From contig NZ_CP107009.1 in assembly GCF_025725665.1 (NCBI RefSeq), positions 4,464,001 to 4,528,000 of the forward strand: DNA of 64,000 nucleotides, given 5' to 3'. This DNA is from Halomonas sp. LR3S48 (GTDB lineage: Bacteria > Pseudomonadota > Gammaproteobacteria > Pseudomonadales > Halomonadaceae). This document shows, piece by piece, positions 1-9,753 of this stretch. A program made the position numbers and the translations under genes. The notes beneath the pieces are model-generated. The model saw only the letters and a list, made by a program, of their open reading frames with translations. It had not been told where the DNA came from and searched no databases. Position 1 is the first letter of the stretch; each line of letters begins with the position of its first letter.

Positions 1-691
1 GCTCCTGTTCGCCGCTCTCGAGCCGGTCGCGCAGGCTGGCGAAATCATCGGCCGAGGTGCTGGCACGCTCGTCGAGTTCGGCCAGACGCTGCTGCTGGGC
101 ATCCAGGCGCTCCCAGGTATTCCAGGCAAAGAGGCCCGCGCCGATGCCGAGGAACAGTACCAGGATCAGCGCCAGCACGCCGGCGACATTACTGCTGCCC
201 TTGCCACCGGCGCTGGTCGCGGCAGGCGGCGTGCCGCCGCCCCCGGGCGGTGCCGCCTTGGCGGCGTTGCCATCGGGCTTGTCGCTGGCTGGGGTCTTGC
301 CGGCGGCGGCCGGCTTGGCATCGCCCCCCTTGCTGCCGGTCGTGGCCGGCTTGTCACTTTCCGGCTTAGCGGCGGTGGGCTTGTCACTTTCCGGCTTGGC
401 GGCTGCCTGGTCCGGGGCCGGGGCGGTATCTGCCGACTTGGCGGCGGAAGGAGCGGGGCCATCTACCGTGGCGCTCTTGCCCTGGCTCACGGGAGCGTCG
501 GCGGGAGCCGCCGGCTGCTGCTCGCCCGCCTTGCCTTCCACGGGCGGCGGTGATGAGCTGCCACGCTGAGAACGACCCTTGCCGGCGCCGCTGCCGGGCT
601 CGTCCTTGGCCGCGGCCTTGCGGCCCTTGTCGTCCTGGCCCTTTGCGGAAGGCGCCTTCTGCTCGTCCTGCTCGTTGGTCTGCTTGCTCAT
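1..691 (-). CDS. hemX: HemX-like uroporphyrinogen-III C-methyltransferase family protein, N-terminal part
   Basis: The gene is cut by the left edge; only about 230 N-terminal residues are visible. They begin MSKQTNEQDEQ, continue as a long low-complexity Lys/Pro/Ala/Gly/Ser-rich cytoplasmic tail with a tandem AAKPESDKP repeat, then one hydrophobic segment (VAGVLALILVLFLGIGAG) followed by the start of a coiled coil (ERLDAQQQRLAELDERA). This tail, single membrane anchor and periplasmic coiled coil is the HemX layout, and the gene lies just downstream of hemD in the usual hemC-hemD-hemX order. HemX is an inner-membrane protein tied to heme synthesis; its methyltransferase activity is doubtful from family knowledge. 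The catalytic or binding part is outside the window, so identity rests on architecture and position. Confidence 0.8.
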   Translation of the reverse strand, partial: MSKQTNEQDEQKAPSAKGQDDKGRKAAAKDEPGSGAGKGRSQRGSSSPPPVEGKAGEQQPAAPADAPVSQGKSATVDGPAPSAAKSADTAPAPDQAAAKPESDKPTAAKPESDKPATTGSKGGDAKPAAAGKTPASDKPDGNAAKAAPPGGGGTPPAATSAGGKGSSNVAGVLALILVLFLGIGAGLFAWNTWERLDAQQQRLAELDERASTSADDFASLRDRLESGEQE

Positions 692-697
692 CAGTCG

Positions 698-1495
698 CTA
701 GCCCTTTTCGAGATCATCTTGATCGACATCGGCATCCTCCTGGTCACAGGCCGCGGCCACGGCGCCGGCAAGCGCTGCCGGTGTGGCTCCCGGTGCCACC
801 ACGGGAGTGCGAAACCCCAAGTCGTCGGCAAGTGTAGCCAAGCGACGACTGGACACGATTAACGGTTGGTTCAAGGTGGCCCTGGTGCACCATCTTGCCA
901 GATGTTCGAGTAATTCTCCGCTACTCACTACCAGTGCCCGGTACCGGCCCCGCGCGAGGCACTCCTGCAAGGCGGCGGGTGGCGGCTGGAGGCGCCGCCG
1001 ATAGAGCGCCAGCCGGGTGACCCGCGCACCGCGCGCCGCCAGGGTATCGGCCAGCAGCGCACGGCCGCCCTCGCCTGCCGCCAGCAGCACGCGCTGGCCT
1101 TCGAGCGAGCGCAGCGAGGCGAGCTCGAGCAGCGCCTCGCTGGTATCCTCGCCAGCGGCGGCCGGCGGCAGGTGCACCCTCACGCCGAGGTGCTCGTGCA
1201 GGGCTTCGGCGGTGGCAGCCCCCACCGCATACCAGGCCGTACCCAACGGCAGCTGCGGCCAGTAGCGGTCCAGCGCCTGGCAGAGGCGCTCGGCGGCGAA
1301 GGGGCTGACCACCACCACCTTGTGGAAATGATCGAAGTCGAGCCATGCCTGGCGCATCGCCGGGGTCTCGGGAAGCGCCTCCAACGCCATGGCATCGAGA
1401 TTCACCACCGGGAAGCCGGCGGCCTCGATGGCCGCCGCCAGGGCAGCGGCACGCTCGCCCGGCCGGCAGATCAGGACGGGTAGCCCGGCAGTCAT
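698..1495 (-). CDS. hemD: Uroporphyrinogen-III synthase
   Basis: This 265-residue protein should cyclise and invert ring D of hydroxymethylbilane to give uroporphyrinogen III, in the cytoplasm. It begins MTAGLPVLICRPGERAAALA, the typical HemD N-terminus, and has the two-lobed pattern with the conserved VVVVSPFAAE stretch near residue 60 and ALVVSSGELL in the second lobe. HemD is poorly conserved, so length and position carry much of the weight. The chosen ATG is one base after the hemC stop (TGA-C-ATG), pointing to translational coupling; a longer in-frame extension would run into hemC and is rejected. hemX follows after 6 bases. Confidence 0.93.
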   Translation of the reverse strand: MTAGLPVLICRPGERAAALAAAIEAAGFPVVNLDAMALEALPETPAMRQAWLDFDHFHKVVVVSPFAAERLCQALDRYWPQLPLGTAWYAVGAATAEALHEHLGVRVHLPPAAAGEDTSEALLELASLRSLEGQRVLLAAGEGGRALLADTLAARGARVTRLALYRRRLQPPPAALQECLARGRYRALVVSSGELLEHLARWCTRATLNQPLIVSSRRLATLADDLGFRTPVVAPGATPAALAGAVAAACDQEDADVDQDDLEKG

Positions 1496-1496
1496 G

Positions 1497-2435
1497 TCAG
1501 GCGCCGTAGACCTGCGCCAGGATCTCGCCGGCGCCCTGCTCCAGCAGCTCTTCCGCCACCCGTACGCCGAGGGCTTCCGGCTCGTGGATCGAGCCGCGTC
1601 CCTCGGCGCGCAGCACTTCGGTGCCTTCGGGGTTGCCCACCAGTGCGCGCAGCCACAGGGTCTGCCCATCCTCCTCGAAAACGGCATAGCCGCCGATCGG
1701 CACCTGACAGCCCCCTTCCAGCCGCGTGTTCATGGCGCGCTCGGCGCGAACCCGCGTGGCGGTGATCGGATCGTCCAGCGGCGCCAGCAGCGAGATCAGC
1801 TCCGGGTCGTTGAGGCGACACTCGATGCCCAGCGCACCCTGCCCACAGGCGGGCAGGCACACCTCGGGGGGCAGCTCCTGGGCGATGCGCTCGCCGAGCC
1901 CCAGGCGCTTGAGCCCGGAAGTGGCCAGGATGATGGCATCGAACTCACCGGCGTCGAGCTTGGCCAGACGGGTCTGGACGTTGCCGCGCAGGGTGAGGAT
2001 CTCCAGGTCGGGCCGCTGCTCGCGCATCTGCAAGCCGCGGCGCAGGCTCGAGGTGCCGATGCGTGCCCCCTGGGGCAGCTCCTCGAGCGAGCCATAGTCG
2101 TTGGAGACGAAGGCGTCGGTGGGCTCGGCGCCGGCGAAGATCACCGAGAGCCCCAGGCCCTCGGGAAAATGCATGGGCACGTCCTTCATCGAGTGCACGG
2201 CGATGTCGGCGCGACCATCCAGGATCGCCTCTTCCAGCTCCTTGACGAACAATCCCTTGCCGCCGATCTTCGCCAGCGGCGTATCGAGGATCTTGTCCCC
2301 CCGGGTGGACAGCGCGACCAACTCCACCTCGAGCCCCGGATGCTCGTCCATCAGCAGGTCGCGAACGTGCTCGGCCTGCCACATGGCCAGCAGGCTCTTG
2401 CGGGTGGCAATGCGCAGCGTAGTGTTGGATCGCAC
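1497..2435 (-). CDS. hemC: Porphobilinogen deaminase (hydroxymethylbilane synthase)
   Basis: The protein (312 residues) polymerises four porphobilinogens into hydroxymethylbilane using a covalent dipyrromethane cofactor. The cofactor cysteine is in [11 protein letters not shown] (about C243). Other family motifs are [18 protein letters not shown] at the start, HSMKDVP near residue 82 and GTSSLRR near 128. I chose a GTG start at 2435 because GGGAGA sits 6-7 bases upstream and because family members start right before the NTLRIATR-like motif. An upstream start at 2528 would add 31 unconserved residues. First gene of the leftward hemC-hemD-hemX operon, divergent from argH. Confidence 0.95.
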   Translation of the reverse strand: MRSNTTLRIATRKSLLAMWQAEHVRDLLMDEHPGLEVELVALSTRGDKILDTPLAKIGGKGLFVKELEEAILDGRADIAVHSMKDVPMHFPEGLGLSVIFAGAEPTDAFVSNDYGSLEELPQGARIGTSSLRRGLQMREQRPDLEILTLRGNVQTRLAKLDAGEFDAIILATSGLKRLGLGERIAQELPPEVCLPACGQGALGIECRLNDPELISLLAPLDDPITATRVRAERAMNTRLEGGCQVPIGGYAVFEEDGQTLWLRALVGNPEGTEVLRAEGRGSIHEPEALGVRVAEELLEQGAGEILAQVYGA

Positions 2436-2607
2436 GTGGTTCTCCCATGCAGCGGGCCTGGACGGCCTCGGCTCAGCGGTATTTGCCGCAACATTATCGG
2501 TCACGGCCGGTAGGGCAGTCATTGACACTCATCATAAAGCACCGGGCGAAGCAGGAAAAATGGGGACTTCGTCCGCCACCACCGCCCCTCGCCACCTGCG
2601 CCGACTC

Positions 2608-2616
2608 TGGTACACT
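2608..2616 (+). promoter_or_regulatory. Candidate extended -10 promoter for argH
   Basis: TGGTACACT is an extended -10 element (TGn plus TACACT, 5 of 6 matches to TATACT-like sequences) about 64 bases before the argH start. No good -35 is visible, which extended -10 promoters tolerate. It lies in the 244-base hemC-argH divergent region. Predicted by eye only. Confidence 0.4.
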
Positions 2617-2679
2617 GCAAGACCTGACTGATGCCGCCGACGCGGCTTCCCGAGAACGCCACAGCATGCAACACGCAGG

Positions 2680-4104
2680 ATGCCCACGCCGATGAGCCCT
2701 AGTTCCACAAACCCCGGCACCAACCAGTCCTGGGGCGGTCGCTTCAGCGAACCCACCGATGCCTTCGTCGAACGCTTCACCGCTTCGGTCGATTTCGACC
2801 AGCGCCTCGCCCTGCAGGACATCCAGGGCTCCATCGCCCATGCCACCATGCTGGCCCGGGTCGGCGTACTGACCGACCCCGAGCGCGACGCCATCGTCGC
2901 CGGCCTCAGCGAGATCCGCGGAGAGATCGAGCGCGGCGAGTTCCAGTGGTCGGTGAAGCTCGAAGACGTGCACATGAACATCGAGGCACGCCTGACCGAC
3001 AAGATCGGCATCACCGGCAAGAAGCTGCACACCGGGCGCTCGCGCAACGACCAGGTGGCCACCGACATCCGCCTGTTCCTGCGCGACGAGATCGACGTGG
3101 TCGAGGGTGAACTGGCGCGCCTGCGCGCAGGGTTGATCGAGCTCGCCGAGCGCGAGGCCGACACCATCATGCCCGGCTTCACCCACCTGCAGACCGCCCA
3201 GCCGGTGACCTTCGGCCACCACCTGCTGGCCTGGCACGAGATGCTCGCCCGCGACCACGAGCGCCTGCTCGACTGTCGCAAGCGCGTCAATATCATGCCG
3301 CTGGGTGCGGCGGCGCTGGCCGGCACCACCTACCCCATCGACCGCCATGTCACCGCCGAGCTGCTGGGCTTCGAACGCCCCGCCGAGAATTCGCTGGACG
3401 CAGTCAGTGACCGCGACTTCGCCATCGAGTTCGCCAGCTTCGCCAGCATCCTGCTGATGCACCTGTCGCGCATGAGCGAGGAACTGGTGCTGTGGACCAG
3501 CGCCCAGTTCGACTTCATCGACCTGCCCGACCGCTTCTGCACCGGCAGCTCGATCATGCCGCAGAAGAAGAACCCCGACGTGCCCGAGCTGGTGCGCGGC
3601 AAGACCGGGCGCGTCTACGGCCACCTGATGGGCCTGCTGACGCTGATGAAGTCGCAGCCACTGGCCTACAACAAGGACAACCAGGAGGACAAGGAGCCGC
3701 TGTTCGATACCCTCGACACGGTGCGCGACTGCCTCAAGGCGTTCGCCGACATGGTGCCGGCCATCGAGGCGCGCAAGGCGAGCATGTATGAAGCCGCCCG
3801 CCGCGGCTTCTCCACCGCCACGGATCTCGCCGACTACCTGGTGCGCCGCGGCGTGGCCTTCCGCGATGCCCACGAGATCGTCGGCCAGTCGGTGGCCTTC
3901 GGCCTGCGTGAGAAGAAGGACCTCTCCGAGATGAGCCTCGCCGAGCTGCGCCAGTTTTCCGAGGTCATCGAAGACGACGTCTTCGACGTGCTGACCCTGG
4001 AGGGCTCGGTGGCGGCGCGCAACCACATCGGCGGCACCGCGCCGGACCAGGTGCGCGCCGCCGCGCAGCGCGCCCGCGACGCCCTGGCGGCCTTGGGCCG
4101 GTAG
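2680..4104 (+). CDS. argH: Argininosuccinate lyase
   Basis: ArgH splits argininosuccinate into arginine and fumarate, the last step of arginine synthesis, as a cytoplasmic homotetramer. The protein (474 residues) starts its conserved region at [17 protein letters not shown] and carries [12 protein letters not shown], the [13 protein letters not shown] segment and the fumarase/lyase signature [16 protein letters not shown] with the catalytic serine. The length is normal for the family. Two close starts are possible: ATG at 2680 and ATG at 2692. An AGGA at 2677-2680 favours the second slightly, changing the protein by only four residues. Divergent from hemC; lptM follows after two bases, so the two are probably co-transcribed. 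Confidence 0.97.
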   Translation: MPTPMSPSSTNPGTNQSWGGRFSEPTDAFVERFTASVDFDQRLALQDIQGSIAHATMLARVGVLTDPERDAIVAGLSEIRGEIERGEFQWSVKLEDVHMNIEARLTDKIGITGKKLHTGRSRNDQVATDIRLFLRDEIDVVEGELARLRAGLIELAEREADTIMPGFTHLQTAQPVTFGHHLLAWHEMLARDHERLLDCRKRVNIMPLGAAALAGTTYPIDRHVTAELLGFERPAENSLDAVSDRDFAIEFASFASILLMHLSRMSEELVLWTSAQFDFIDLPDRFCTGSSIMPQKKNPDVPELVRGKTGRVYGHLMGLLTLMKSQPLAYNKDNQEDKEPLFDTLDTVRDCLKAFADMVPAIEARKASMYEAARRGFSTATDLADYLVRRGVAFRDAHEIVGQSVAFGLREKKDLSEMSLAELRQFSEVIEDDVFDVLTLEGSVAARNHIGGTAPDQVRAAAQRARDALAALGR

Positions 4105-4106
4105 CC

Positions 4107-4304
4107 ATGAGAACGGCGAAGACGACAACCGTGCGCATGCAGCGCCCGCTGGCACTGGCGGCACTGGCACTCCTGCTGCTGGCCGGGTGCGGCCAGAAGG
4201 GGCCGCTCTACCTGCCCGGTGACGAGGCCGCCGAGGAGCGCTACGGTAGCCCCGCGGCGCAACAGGATGAGCAGAACGACGCCGACGACGAGGACACGGA
4301 CTGA
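4107..4304 (+). CDS. lptM: LptM (YifL-type) small lipoprotein
   Basis: A 65-residue lipoprotein with a signal sequence ending in the lipobox LLAGC and followed directly by GQKGPLYLP, the hallmark of the LptM/YifL family. The rest is a short acidic tail. LptM is known in E. coli to assist oxidative maturation and assembly of the LptD/LptE lipopolysaccharide translocon in the outer membrane; that role is assigned here by homology. It sits between argH and lysA with 2- and 3-base gaps, the same dap-cluster neighbourhood seen in other gammaproteobacteria. The final stretch (DEQNDADDEDTD) is strongly acidic, which suits a haloadapted proteome. Confidence 0.9.
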   Translation: MRTAKTTTVRMQRPLALAALALLLLAGCGQKGPLYLPGDEAAEERYGSPAAQQDEQNDADDEDTD

Positions 4305-4307
4305 ATC

Positions 4308-5600
4308 ATGGATCACTTCGAATATCGCGACGGCGTTCTCTACGGCGAGGAAGTCCCGCTGACCCAAGTGGCCGAAGAGATCGGCACGCCCTGCTACGTC
4401 TACTCCAAGGCGACCCTGACGCGCCACTTCCGCGCCTATACCGAAGCGCTGGGCAGCCACCCGCACCTGATCTGCTACGCGGTGAAGGCCAACTCCAACC
4501 TGGCGGTGCTGGGCCTGCTGGCACGCCTGGGCGCCGGCTTCGACATCGTATCGATGGGCGAACTCGAGCGCGTGCTGGCTGCCGGCGGCGACCCGGCCAA
4601 GGTGGTGTTCTCCGGCGTGGCCAAGCAGGAGGCCGAGATGGCCCGGGCGCTCGAGGTCGGCATCAAGTGCTTCAACGTCGAGTCGCGTCCCGAGCTCGAA
4701 CGCCTCAGCGCCGTGGCCGAGCGGCTGGGCAAGGTGGCACCGGTGTCGCTGCGGGTCAATCCGGACGTCGACGCCGGCACCCATCCCTACATCTCCACCG
4801 GACTCAAGGACAACAAGTTCGGCATCCCGGTGGACGAGGCGCTGGCCGTCTACGAGCTGGCCGCCCGCTTGCCGGGCTTGAAGATCGTCGGCCTGGATTG
4901 CCATATCGGCTCGCAGCTCACCGAGCTGGCGCCCTTCCTCGACGCCCTGGATCGCCTGCTGGTACTGCTCGAGCGTCTACGCGAGCGCGGCATCACGATC
5001 GAGCACCTGGACCTGGGCGGCGGGCTTGGCGTGCCCTACCGCGGCGAGCGTCCGCCGCAGCCCTTCGACTACGCCGCCTCACTGCTCGAACGACTGGCCC
5101 GGTGGGAGCACGGCACCGGCCTGACCCTGCTGTTCGAACCGGGTCGCTCGATTGCCGCCAATGCGGGTGTGCTGCTGACCCGGGTCGAGTTCCTCAAGCC
5201 CGGCGAGACCAAGAATTTCGCCATCGTCGATGCCGGCATGAACGACCTGATCCGGCCGGCACTGTACCAAGCCTGGCAGGCGATCATCCCGGTCGATACC
5301 CGCCATGTGCGCGAGAGCGCCACCTATGACGTGGTCGGCCCGGTATGCGAAACCGGCGACTTCCTGGGCAAGGAGCGCGAGCTGGCGATCGGCGCCGGCG
5401 ACCTGCTGGCGGTGCGCTCCGCCGGCGCCTACGGTTTCGTCATGGCCTCGAACTACAACAGCCGGCCGCGCCCCGCCGAGGTGATGGTGGACGGCGAGAC
5501 CTTCCACGTGGTGCGCCGCCGCGAAACCGTGGCGTCGCTTTGGGCCGGCGAGTCGCTGCTGCCCGAACCGGCGGTGGCACAGGACGGAGAGCACCGCTGA
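4308..5600 (+). CDS. lysA: Diaminopimelate decarboxylase
   Basis: This PLP enzyme decarboxylates meso-diaminopimelate to L-lysine. The PLP lysine is K60 in CYAVKANSN; other visible motifs are CHIGSQ, the phosphate-binding [10 protein letters not shown] and the catalytic CETGDFLG near the C-terminus, with [19 protein letters not shown] closing the active site. At 430 residues it has the normal family length. The ATG is three bases after the lptM stop. Its stop overlaps the dapF start by one base (TGATG), so lysA and dapF, the two ends of DAP metabolism, are translationally coupled. Confidence 0.97.
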   Translation: MDHFEYRDGVLYGEEVPLTQVAEEIGTPCYVYSKATLTRHFRAYTEALGSHPHLICYAVKANSNLAVLGLLARLGAGFDIVSMGELERVLAAGGDPAKVVFSGVAKQEAEMARALEVGIKCFNVESRPELERLSAVAERLGKVAPVSLRVNPDVDAGTHPYISTGLKDNKFGIPVDEALAVYELAARLPGLKIVGLDCHIGSQLTELAPFLDALDRLLVLLERLRERGITIEHLDLGGGLGVPYRGERPPQPFDYAASLLERLARWEHGTGLTLLFEPGRSIAANAGVLLTRVEFLKPGETKNFAIVDAGMNDLIRPALYQAWQAIIPVDTRHVRESATYDVVGPVCETGDFLGKERELAIGAGDLLAVRSAGAYGFVMASNYNSRPRPAEVMVDGETFHVVRRRETVASLWAGESLLPEPAVAQDGEHR

Positions 5601-6433
5601 TGCTGCTGCACTTCACCAAGATGCATGGCCTCGGCAATGATTTCATGGTGATCGACCTGGTCACCCAGCGGGCACGGCTGCGTGACGAGCAGATCCGCCA
5701 GCTCGCCGATCGCCGTTTCGGCATCGGCTTCGACCAGCTGCTGGTCGTCGAGCCGCCACGCGACCCCGACATGGACTTTCGCTACCGGATCTTCAACGCC
5801 GACGGCAGCGAGGTGGAGAACTGCGGTAACGGCGCGCGCTGCTTCGCCCGCTTCGTGCGCGACCAGCGCCTGACCCACAAGCATGAGATCCATGTCGAGA
5901 CCGCCGGCGGTCCGTTGACGCTGGTGATACAGGACGACGGGCAGGTGACGGTGGACATGGGCGCCCCGCGCTTCGCACCGGACGCGCTGCCCTTCGATGC
6001 CGCCGAGGACCGCCCGCTGCACCGGCTCGAGGTGGATGGCGAAACGGTCGAGATCGGAGCCGTCTCGATGGGCAACCCCCACGCGGTGCTGCGCGTCGAC
6101 AGCGTCGACACGGCACCGGTCGAACGTCTCGGCCCACTGATCGAACGTCACCCGCGCTTCCCGCAGCGGGTCAACGTGGGCTTCATGCAGGTGGTTTCGC
6201 CCCACGAGATTCGCCTGCGGGTCTTCGAACGCGGCAGCGGTGAGACACTGGCGTGCGGCACCGGCGCCTGTGCCGCGGTGGCCAGCGGCATGCGCCTGGG
6301 CCTGCTGGAAACCCCCGTCACGGTGCACCTGCGCGGCGGCGACCTGCGCATCGATTGGCCCGGTGGCGATGCCCCGCTGCTGATGACCGGCCCTGCCGAA
6401 CGCGTCTTCGAGGGGCGCATCGCCCTGGCCTGA
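5600..6433 (+). CDS. dapF: Diaminopimelate epimerase
   Basis: DapF interconverts LL- and meso-diaminopimelate without cofactor, using two cysteines. Both are visible: C75 in [13 protein letters not shown] and C219 in [14 protein letters not shown]. The start [15 protein letters not shown] is the canonical N-terminus, and the 277-residue length is usual. The chosen ATG overlaps the lysA stop by one base; a longer in-frame reading inside lysA is an artefact. The product meso-DAP feeds both peptidoglycan and lysine (via LysA). The DUF484 gene follows after 34 bases, as in the dapF-yigA-xerC-yigB order of E. coli. Confidence 0.98.
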   Translation: MLLHFTKMHGLGNDFMVIDLVTQRARLRDEQIRQLADRRFGIGFDQLLVVEPPRDPDMDFRYRIFNADGSEVENCGNGARCFARFVRDQRLTHKHEIHVETAGGPLTLVIQDDGQVTVDMGAPRFAPDALPFDAAEDRPLHRLEVDGETVEIGAVSMGNPHAVLRVDSVDTAPVERLGPLIERHPRFPQRVNVGFMQVVSPHEIRLRVFERGSGETLACGTGACAAVASGMRLGLLETPVTVHLRGGDLRIDWPGGDAPLLMTGPAERVFEGRIALA

Positions 6434-6467
6434 CAGACCGGGACCACCCGAACCGAAGGAGTCAAGC

Positions 6468-7205
6468 ATGACCCGAGCCGTCCCCGAACCGCGCAAGACC
6501 CTGGATCCGGACCGCGTAGCCGAATGGCTGGCCCGGCATCCGGACTTCTTCGTCGGCCGCGAGGGGCTGCTGCAGCAGCTCAAGGTGCCGCATCCCGAGG
6601 CCCATGGCACGACCTCGCTGCTGGAGCGCCTGGTCTACGACCTGCGCCGCCGCGCAGAGCAGGCCGAATGGCGACTGGAGCAGCTCCTGGAGTCGGCGCG
6701 TCACAACGAGGTGCAGTATCGTCGCACCCGCGAGCTGGTGCTGGCACTGCTGGAGGCCGAGGATGCCGACGCCCTGGGTCAGGCGTTGGCGACGCAGATG
6801 AGCGAGCATTTCCAGATCCCGGCCGTGGCGCTGTGGTGCCCGGCCCAGCTCACCGACCACGAGCCATTGCCGCCGCAGCCGCCGCGCCATGTGCTCGACG
6901 AGCACGCCGGCGTACGCCTGGCCGCGCTGCTCGACGGACGCGCCAGCCGCTGCACCCGGCTCACGCCCACCGACTGGGGGCGCCTGCTGCCCCACGTGCG
7001 GCCGCCGCGCCAGGCCGGCTCCTGCGCCCTGGCGCGGCTGACCCTGGGCGAGCCGATGGGCTACCTGGTGCTGGCCAGCCCCGACCCCGATCACTTCCGC
7101 GCCAGCATGGACACGCTGTTCACCGAATACCTCGGCGACGTGGTGGCACGGCTGTTGCTGCGCCATGCTCCACCAACCCACGAGACCCCGCCGAAGCATG
7201 GCTGA
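6468..7205 (+). CDS. DUF484 family protein
   Basis: A 245-residue cytoplasmic protein with the DUF484 (YigA-like) pattern: an N-terminal helix region containing VAEWLARHPDFFVGREGLLQQLKVPH, a coiled-coil segment (LLERLVYDLRRRAEQAEWRLEQLLE), and a GAF-like C-terminal half. No biochemical role is established for the family. Its fixed place between dapF and xerC in gammaproteobacteria suggests a housekeeping function, perhaps signal sensing by the GAF-like fold, but that is inference. Its last 8 bases overlap the xerC start. Confidence 0.9.
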   Translation: MTRAVPEPRKTLDPDRVAEWLARHPDFFVGREGLLQQLKVPHPEAHGTTSLLERLVYDLRRRAEQAEWRLEQLLESARHNEVQYRRTRELVLALLEAEDADALGQALATQMSEHFQIPAVALWCPAQLTDHEPLPPQPPRHVLDEHAGVRLAALLDGRASRCTRLTPTDWGRLLPHVRPPRQAGSCALARLTLGEPMGYLVLASPDPDHFRASMDTLFTEYLGDVVARLLLRHAPPTHETPPKHG

Positions 7206-8109
7206 CAACCCTCTGCGGCGGCAGCTGGGCTCCTGCCTGGCGACGTTGGCGCGCACCGCCAGCCCGGCGACGCTGAGCGCCTACCGCCACGATCTCGAGG
7301 CGCTGGCGGAATTTCTCGAGGCCCGCGACGTCCTCGACGGCGGTCAGCTGGACGTCGGCCTGGTGCGCCGCTTCCTCGGCGCCGAGCGCAGCCGGGGCCT
7401 GGCGCCACGCAGCCTGGCTCGCCGGCGCGCGGCCGTGTCGCACTTCGGTACCTTCCTGGTCAAGGCGGGGATTCTCGGCCACAACCCGGCCGAACTGGTA
7501 CCGGCGCCGCGCCAGCCCGCGCACCTGCCCAAGCCACTGGACGTGGACCAGCTCGCCCAGCTGCTCGACACCCCACATGACGGCTCGCCGCTGGCGCTGC
7601 GCGACCAGGCGATGCTGGAGCTGTTCTACTCCAGCGGCCTGCGCCTGGCGGAGCTGGCCGGCCTCGATCTCGGCGACCTCGACAGCCGCCGCGTGCGGGT
7701 TCTCGGCAAGGGCAGCAAGCCGCGCCAGGTGCCGGTGGGGCGCAGCGCACGGCGCGCGCTCGACGCCTGGCTGGCCTGCCGCTCGACGCTGGCCGCCCCC
7801 GGGGAGACGGCGCTGTTCGTCGGCAACCGCGGTCAGCGGCTCGGCCATCGCGCCATCCAGAAGCGGATGACCGAAGTGGCACGTCGGCGCGGCCTGCCCG
7901 AGCACCTCCACCCGCACCGGCTGCGCCACTCCTTCGCCAGCCACCTGCTGGAATCGAGCCAGGACCTGCGCGCGGTGCAGGAACTGCTGGGGCATGCCAA
8001 CCTCTCTACCACCCAGGTCTATACCAAGCTCGACTGGCAGCACCTGGCCGCCAGCTACGACGCGGCGCATCCGCGCGCGCGCCGCCGCAACGAACCGGAC
8101 ACGCCATGA
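7198..8109 (+). CDS. xerC: Tyrosine recombinase XerC
   Basis: XerC acts with XerD and FtsK at the dif site to resolve chromosome dimers. The 303-residue protein has a SAM-like N-terminal core-binding domain (roughly 10-95) and a catalytic domain with the RKHRHY set visible as SSGLRLAEL (Arg), GKGSKPRQVPV (Lys), HPHRLRHSFASH (His-x-x-Arg) and LGHANLSTTQVYTKLD with the nucleophilic Tyr. I chose the ATG at 7198 (MADNPLRRQ), overlapping the DUF484 stop; an upstream start at 7165 would add 11 residues with no homology. The gene after it overlaps by 4 bases (ATGA). Confidence 0.96.
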   Translation: MADNPLRRQLGSCLATLARTASPATLSAYRHDLEALAEFLEARDVLDGGQLDVGLVRRFLGAERSRGLAPRSLARRRAAVSHFGTFLVKAGILGHNPAELVPAPRQPAHLPKPLDVDQLAQLLDTPHDGSPLALRDQAMLELFYSSGLRLAELAGLDLGDLDSRRVRVLGKGSKPRQVPVGRSARRALDAWLACRSTLAAPGETALFVGNRGQRLGHRAIQKRMTEVARRRGLPEHLHPHRLRHSFASHLLESSQDLRAVQELLGHANLSTTQVYTKLDWQHLAASYDAAHPRARRRNEPDTP

Positions 8110-8867
8110 CCCGCCAGGCCCTGCGCCTCGAAGCCATCACCTTCGACCTCGATGACACCCTGTGGGAAAACCACAGCGTCATGGTCGCCACCGAGACCGG
8201 CCACTATGCCTGGCTCGACCGCGAGCTCGCCGCCTGGCGGCAGACCCGCGGCGCCGCTGCATCGCCGACCTTCGCCGAACGCTTCCCGCTGGAGTGTTTC
8301 GAACGGCGTCGCCGGGCGCTGGCGCACGCCCATCCGCTGCGCCGCGGCGACTTCACCTGGCTGCGTGAACGAGCGCTTCGCGAAATGCTCGGGGAATACG
8401 GGCTCGACCCGGCCTCGGCCAGGCTCTGGGCCAGTGCCGCGATGGAGCGCTTCATGGAGCTGCGCCATCGGGTTGCGCCACACCCGGAGGTCGAGTCATT
8501 GCTGACTGAGCTGGGTCGGCACTACCGCCTGGCCAGTATCACCAATGGCAACGTGGACATTCAGCGCCTGCCGCTCGGCCGCCACTTCCCGGTGGCCATC
8601 GCCGCCGGCGAACTGCTCGCCCCCAAGCCCGACCCGCGCCCTTTCCTGGCAGCGCTGGCGCAACTGGGCGCCGCTCCCGGCCGCTCCCTCCACGTGGGCG
8701 ACTCCTGGCGTGAGGACGTCGAACCGGCGCGGCGGCTGGGCATGCAGGTGGCCTGGATCTCGCGGCATGTTGACGACCTGCCCCTGCCACCCGGCATCCA
8801 TCGTCTCGAGCATGTCCGCGAGCTGCCCGCGCTGCTGCGCCGGCTGGGCCAGGCGTCGCCGGGCTGA
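8106..8867 (+). CDS. yigB: HAD-superfamily hydrolase, YigB-like
   Basis: This 253-residue protein shows the four HAD motifs: FDLDDTLWEN (nucleophile Asp), SITNGN, the lysine in KPDPRPF and HVGDSWREDVEPARRLG. Order and spacing match the YigB subgroup encoded after xerC in E. coli. YigB can dephosphorylate FMN and the riboflavin intermediate ARPP; substrate here is inferred from the family. It starts inside the xerC stop (ATGA overlap) and ends 8 bases from the convergent engB stop, so the dap-xer operon probably ends here. Confidence 0.88.
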   Translation: MTRQALRLEAITFDLDDTLWENHSVMVATETGHYAWLDRELAAWRQTRGAAASPTFAERFPLECFERRRRALAHAHPLRRGDFTWLRERALREMLGEYGLDPASARLWASAAMERFMELRHRVAPHPEVESLLTELGRHYRLASITNGNVDIQRLPLGRHFPVAIAAGELLAPKPDPRPFLAALAQLGAAPGRSLHVGDSWREDVEPARRLGMQVAWISRHVDDLPLPPGIHRLEHVRELPALLRRLGQASPG

Positions 8868-8875
8868 GGCGTTCG

Positions 8876-9493
8876 CTACACTCCGTCGGAGTCGGCCAGC
8901 CACCCGTCCAGGCGGGCGCAGGCTTCTTCGACGCCCTCGCGCTTGAGCGACGAGAACAACTGCACCGTGACCAGATCTTCCCATTCGCGCAGGCGGCTGC
9001 GCACCTGCTGCAGGGCATTCTTGGCCGCGCCGGACTTCAGCTTGTCGGCCTTGGTCAGCAGGATGTGCACCGGCATGTCCTGCTCGTCGGCCCAGCCCAG
9101 CAGGGTCTGGTCGAATTCGGTGAGCGGATGACGCACGTCCATGACCAGCACCAGGCCACGCAGGGAGCCGCGCCCTTGCAGGTACTCGGCCAGGTGGCGC
9201 TGCCATTCGAGCTTGACCGCTTCCGGCACCTTGGCATAGCCGTAGCCGGGCAGGTCGACCAAGCGACGGGCAGTGTCGTCGCCCAGGGTGAAGAAGTTGA
9301 TCAACTGGGTGCGCCCCGGCGTGCGCGAGGTGCGTGCCAGCGCCTTCTGCCGGGTCAGGGTGTTGATCGCGCTGGACTTGCCGGCATTGGAGCGACCGGC
9401 AAAGGCCACCTCGGCGCCGTCATCGGACGGGCACTGGGCCAGCGTGGGCGCGCTCGTCAGGAAGCGCGCGCTCTGGTAGTTCATTCGGGTCAT
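8876..9493 (-). CDS. engB: YihA/YsxC-family ribosome biogenesis GTPase
   Basis: EngB (YsxC/YihA) is an essential Era-like GTPase for large-subunit assembly. The 205-residue protein has G1 [17 protein letters not shown]2 region [17 protein letters not shown]3 [11 protein letters not shown] and G4 TKADKL. I chose ATG 9493 because AGGAAG lies 8 bases upstream and the protein then begins [15 protein letters not shown], the usual start; a second ATG lies three codons in. Longer readings upstream have no conserved content. Its position next to cytochrome c4 and dsbA is the same as in Pseudomonas. Confidence 0.97.
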   Translation of the reverse strand: MTRMNYQSARFLTSAPTLAQCPSDDGAEVAFAGRSNAGKSSAINTLTRQKALARTSRTPGRTQLINFFTLGDDTARRLVDLPGYGYAKVPEAVKLEWQRHLAEYLQGRGSLRGLVLVMDVRHPLTEFDQTLLGWADEQDMPVHILLTKADKLKSGAAKNALQQVRSRLREWEDLVTVQLFSSLKREGVEEACARLDGWLADSDGV

Positions 9494-9723
9494 GGCCTCA
9501 ACTTCCTGCCGGTAATATCGAAGTGGGCACCGTCGGGTCCTTGCCCTGCATTTCCGATGCCGGCTTGTTTCGTTATAATGCAGTGTCTTTTTTCTGCGAC
9601 CTGGGCGCGCTAGTGTAGCATCGTGCTCTTGTCGGCAGCGACCGACCCGATCGGCACTCCGACAGCAGGGCAAGGCCGGCCTGGTACCAGCAAGGCTGGG
9701 CAGCTCCCAGGAATGCGTACCGG

Positions 9724-9729
9724 TATAAT
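9724..9729 (+). promoter_or_regulatory. Candidate -10 box for the cytochrome c4 / dsbA cluster
   Basis: A perfect TATAAT lies 24 bases before the cytochrome c4 ATG in the 260-base engB-cytochrome region. No convincing -35 is visible at 17 bases. A second TATAAT (9574-9579) lies further upstream, also without a clear -35. The rest of the region shows no gene. Confidence 0.4.
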
Positions 9730-9753
9730 CCATAACGGCATAGTGAAACAGCG

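Noticed and set aside
2494..4170. A 558-codon open frame antisense to argH
   Set aside because: argH is certain; the antisense product is low-complexity.
9574..9579. A second TATAAT in the engB-cytochrome c4 gap
   Set aside because: No -35 at a workable distance and no feature it would uniquely explain; kept only as a remark.
9494..9753. A Spot 42/ErsA-type sRNA next to engB
   Set aside because: That sRNA lies on the polA side (3' side) of engB in relatives; here the 3' side abuts the HAD gene and the 5' gap has no terminator-ended structure.
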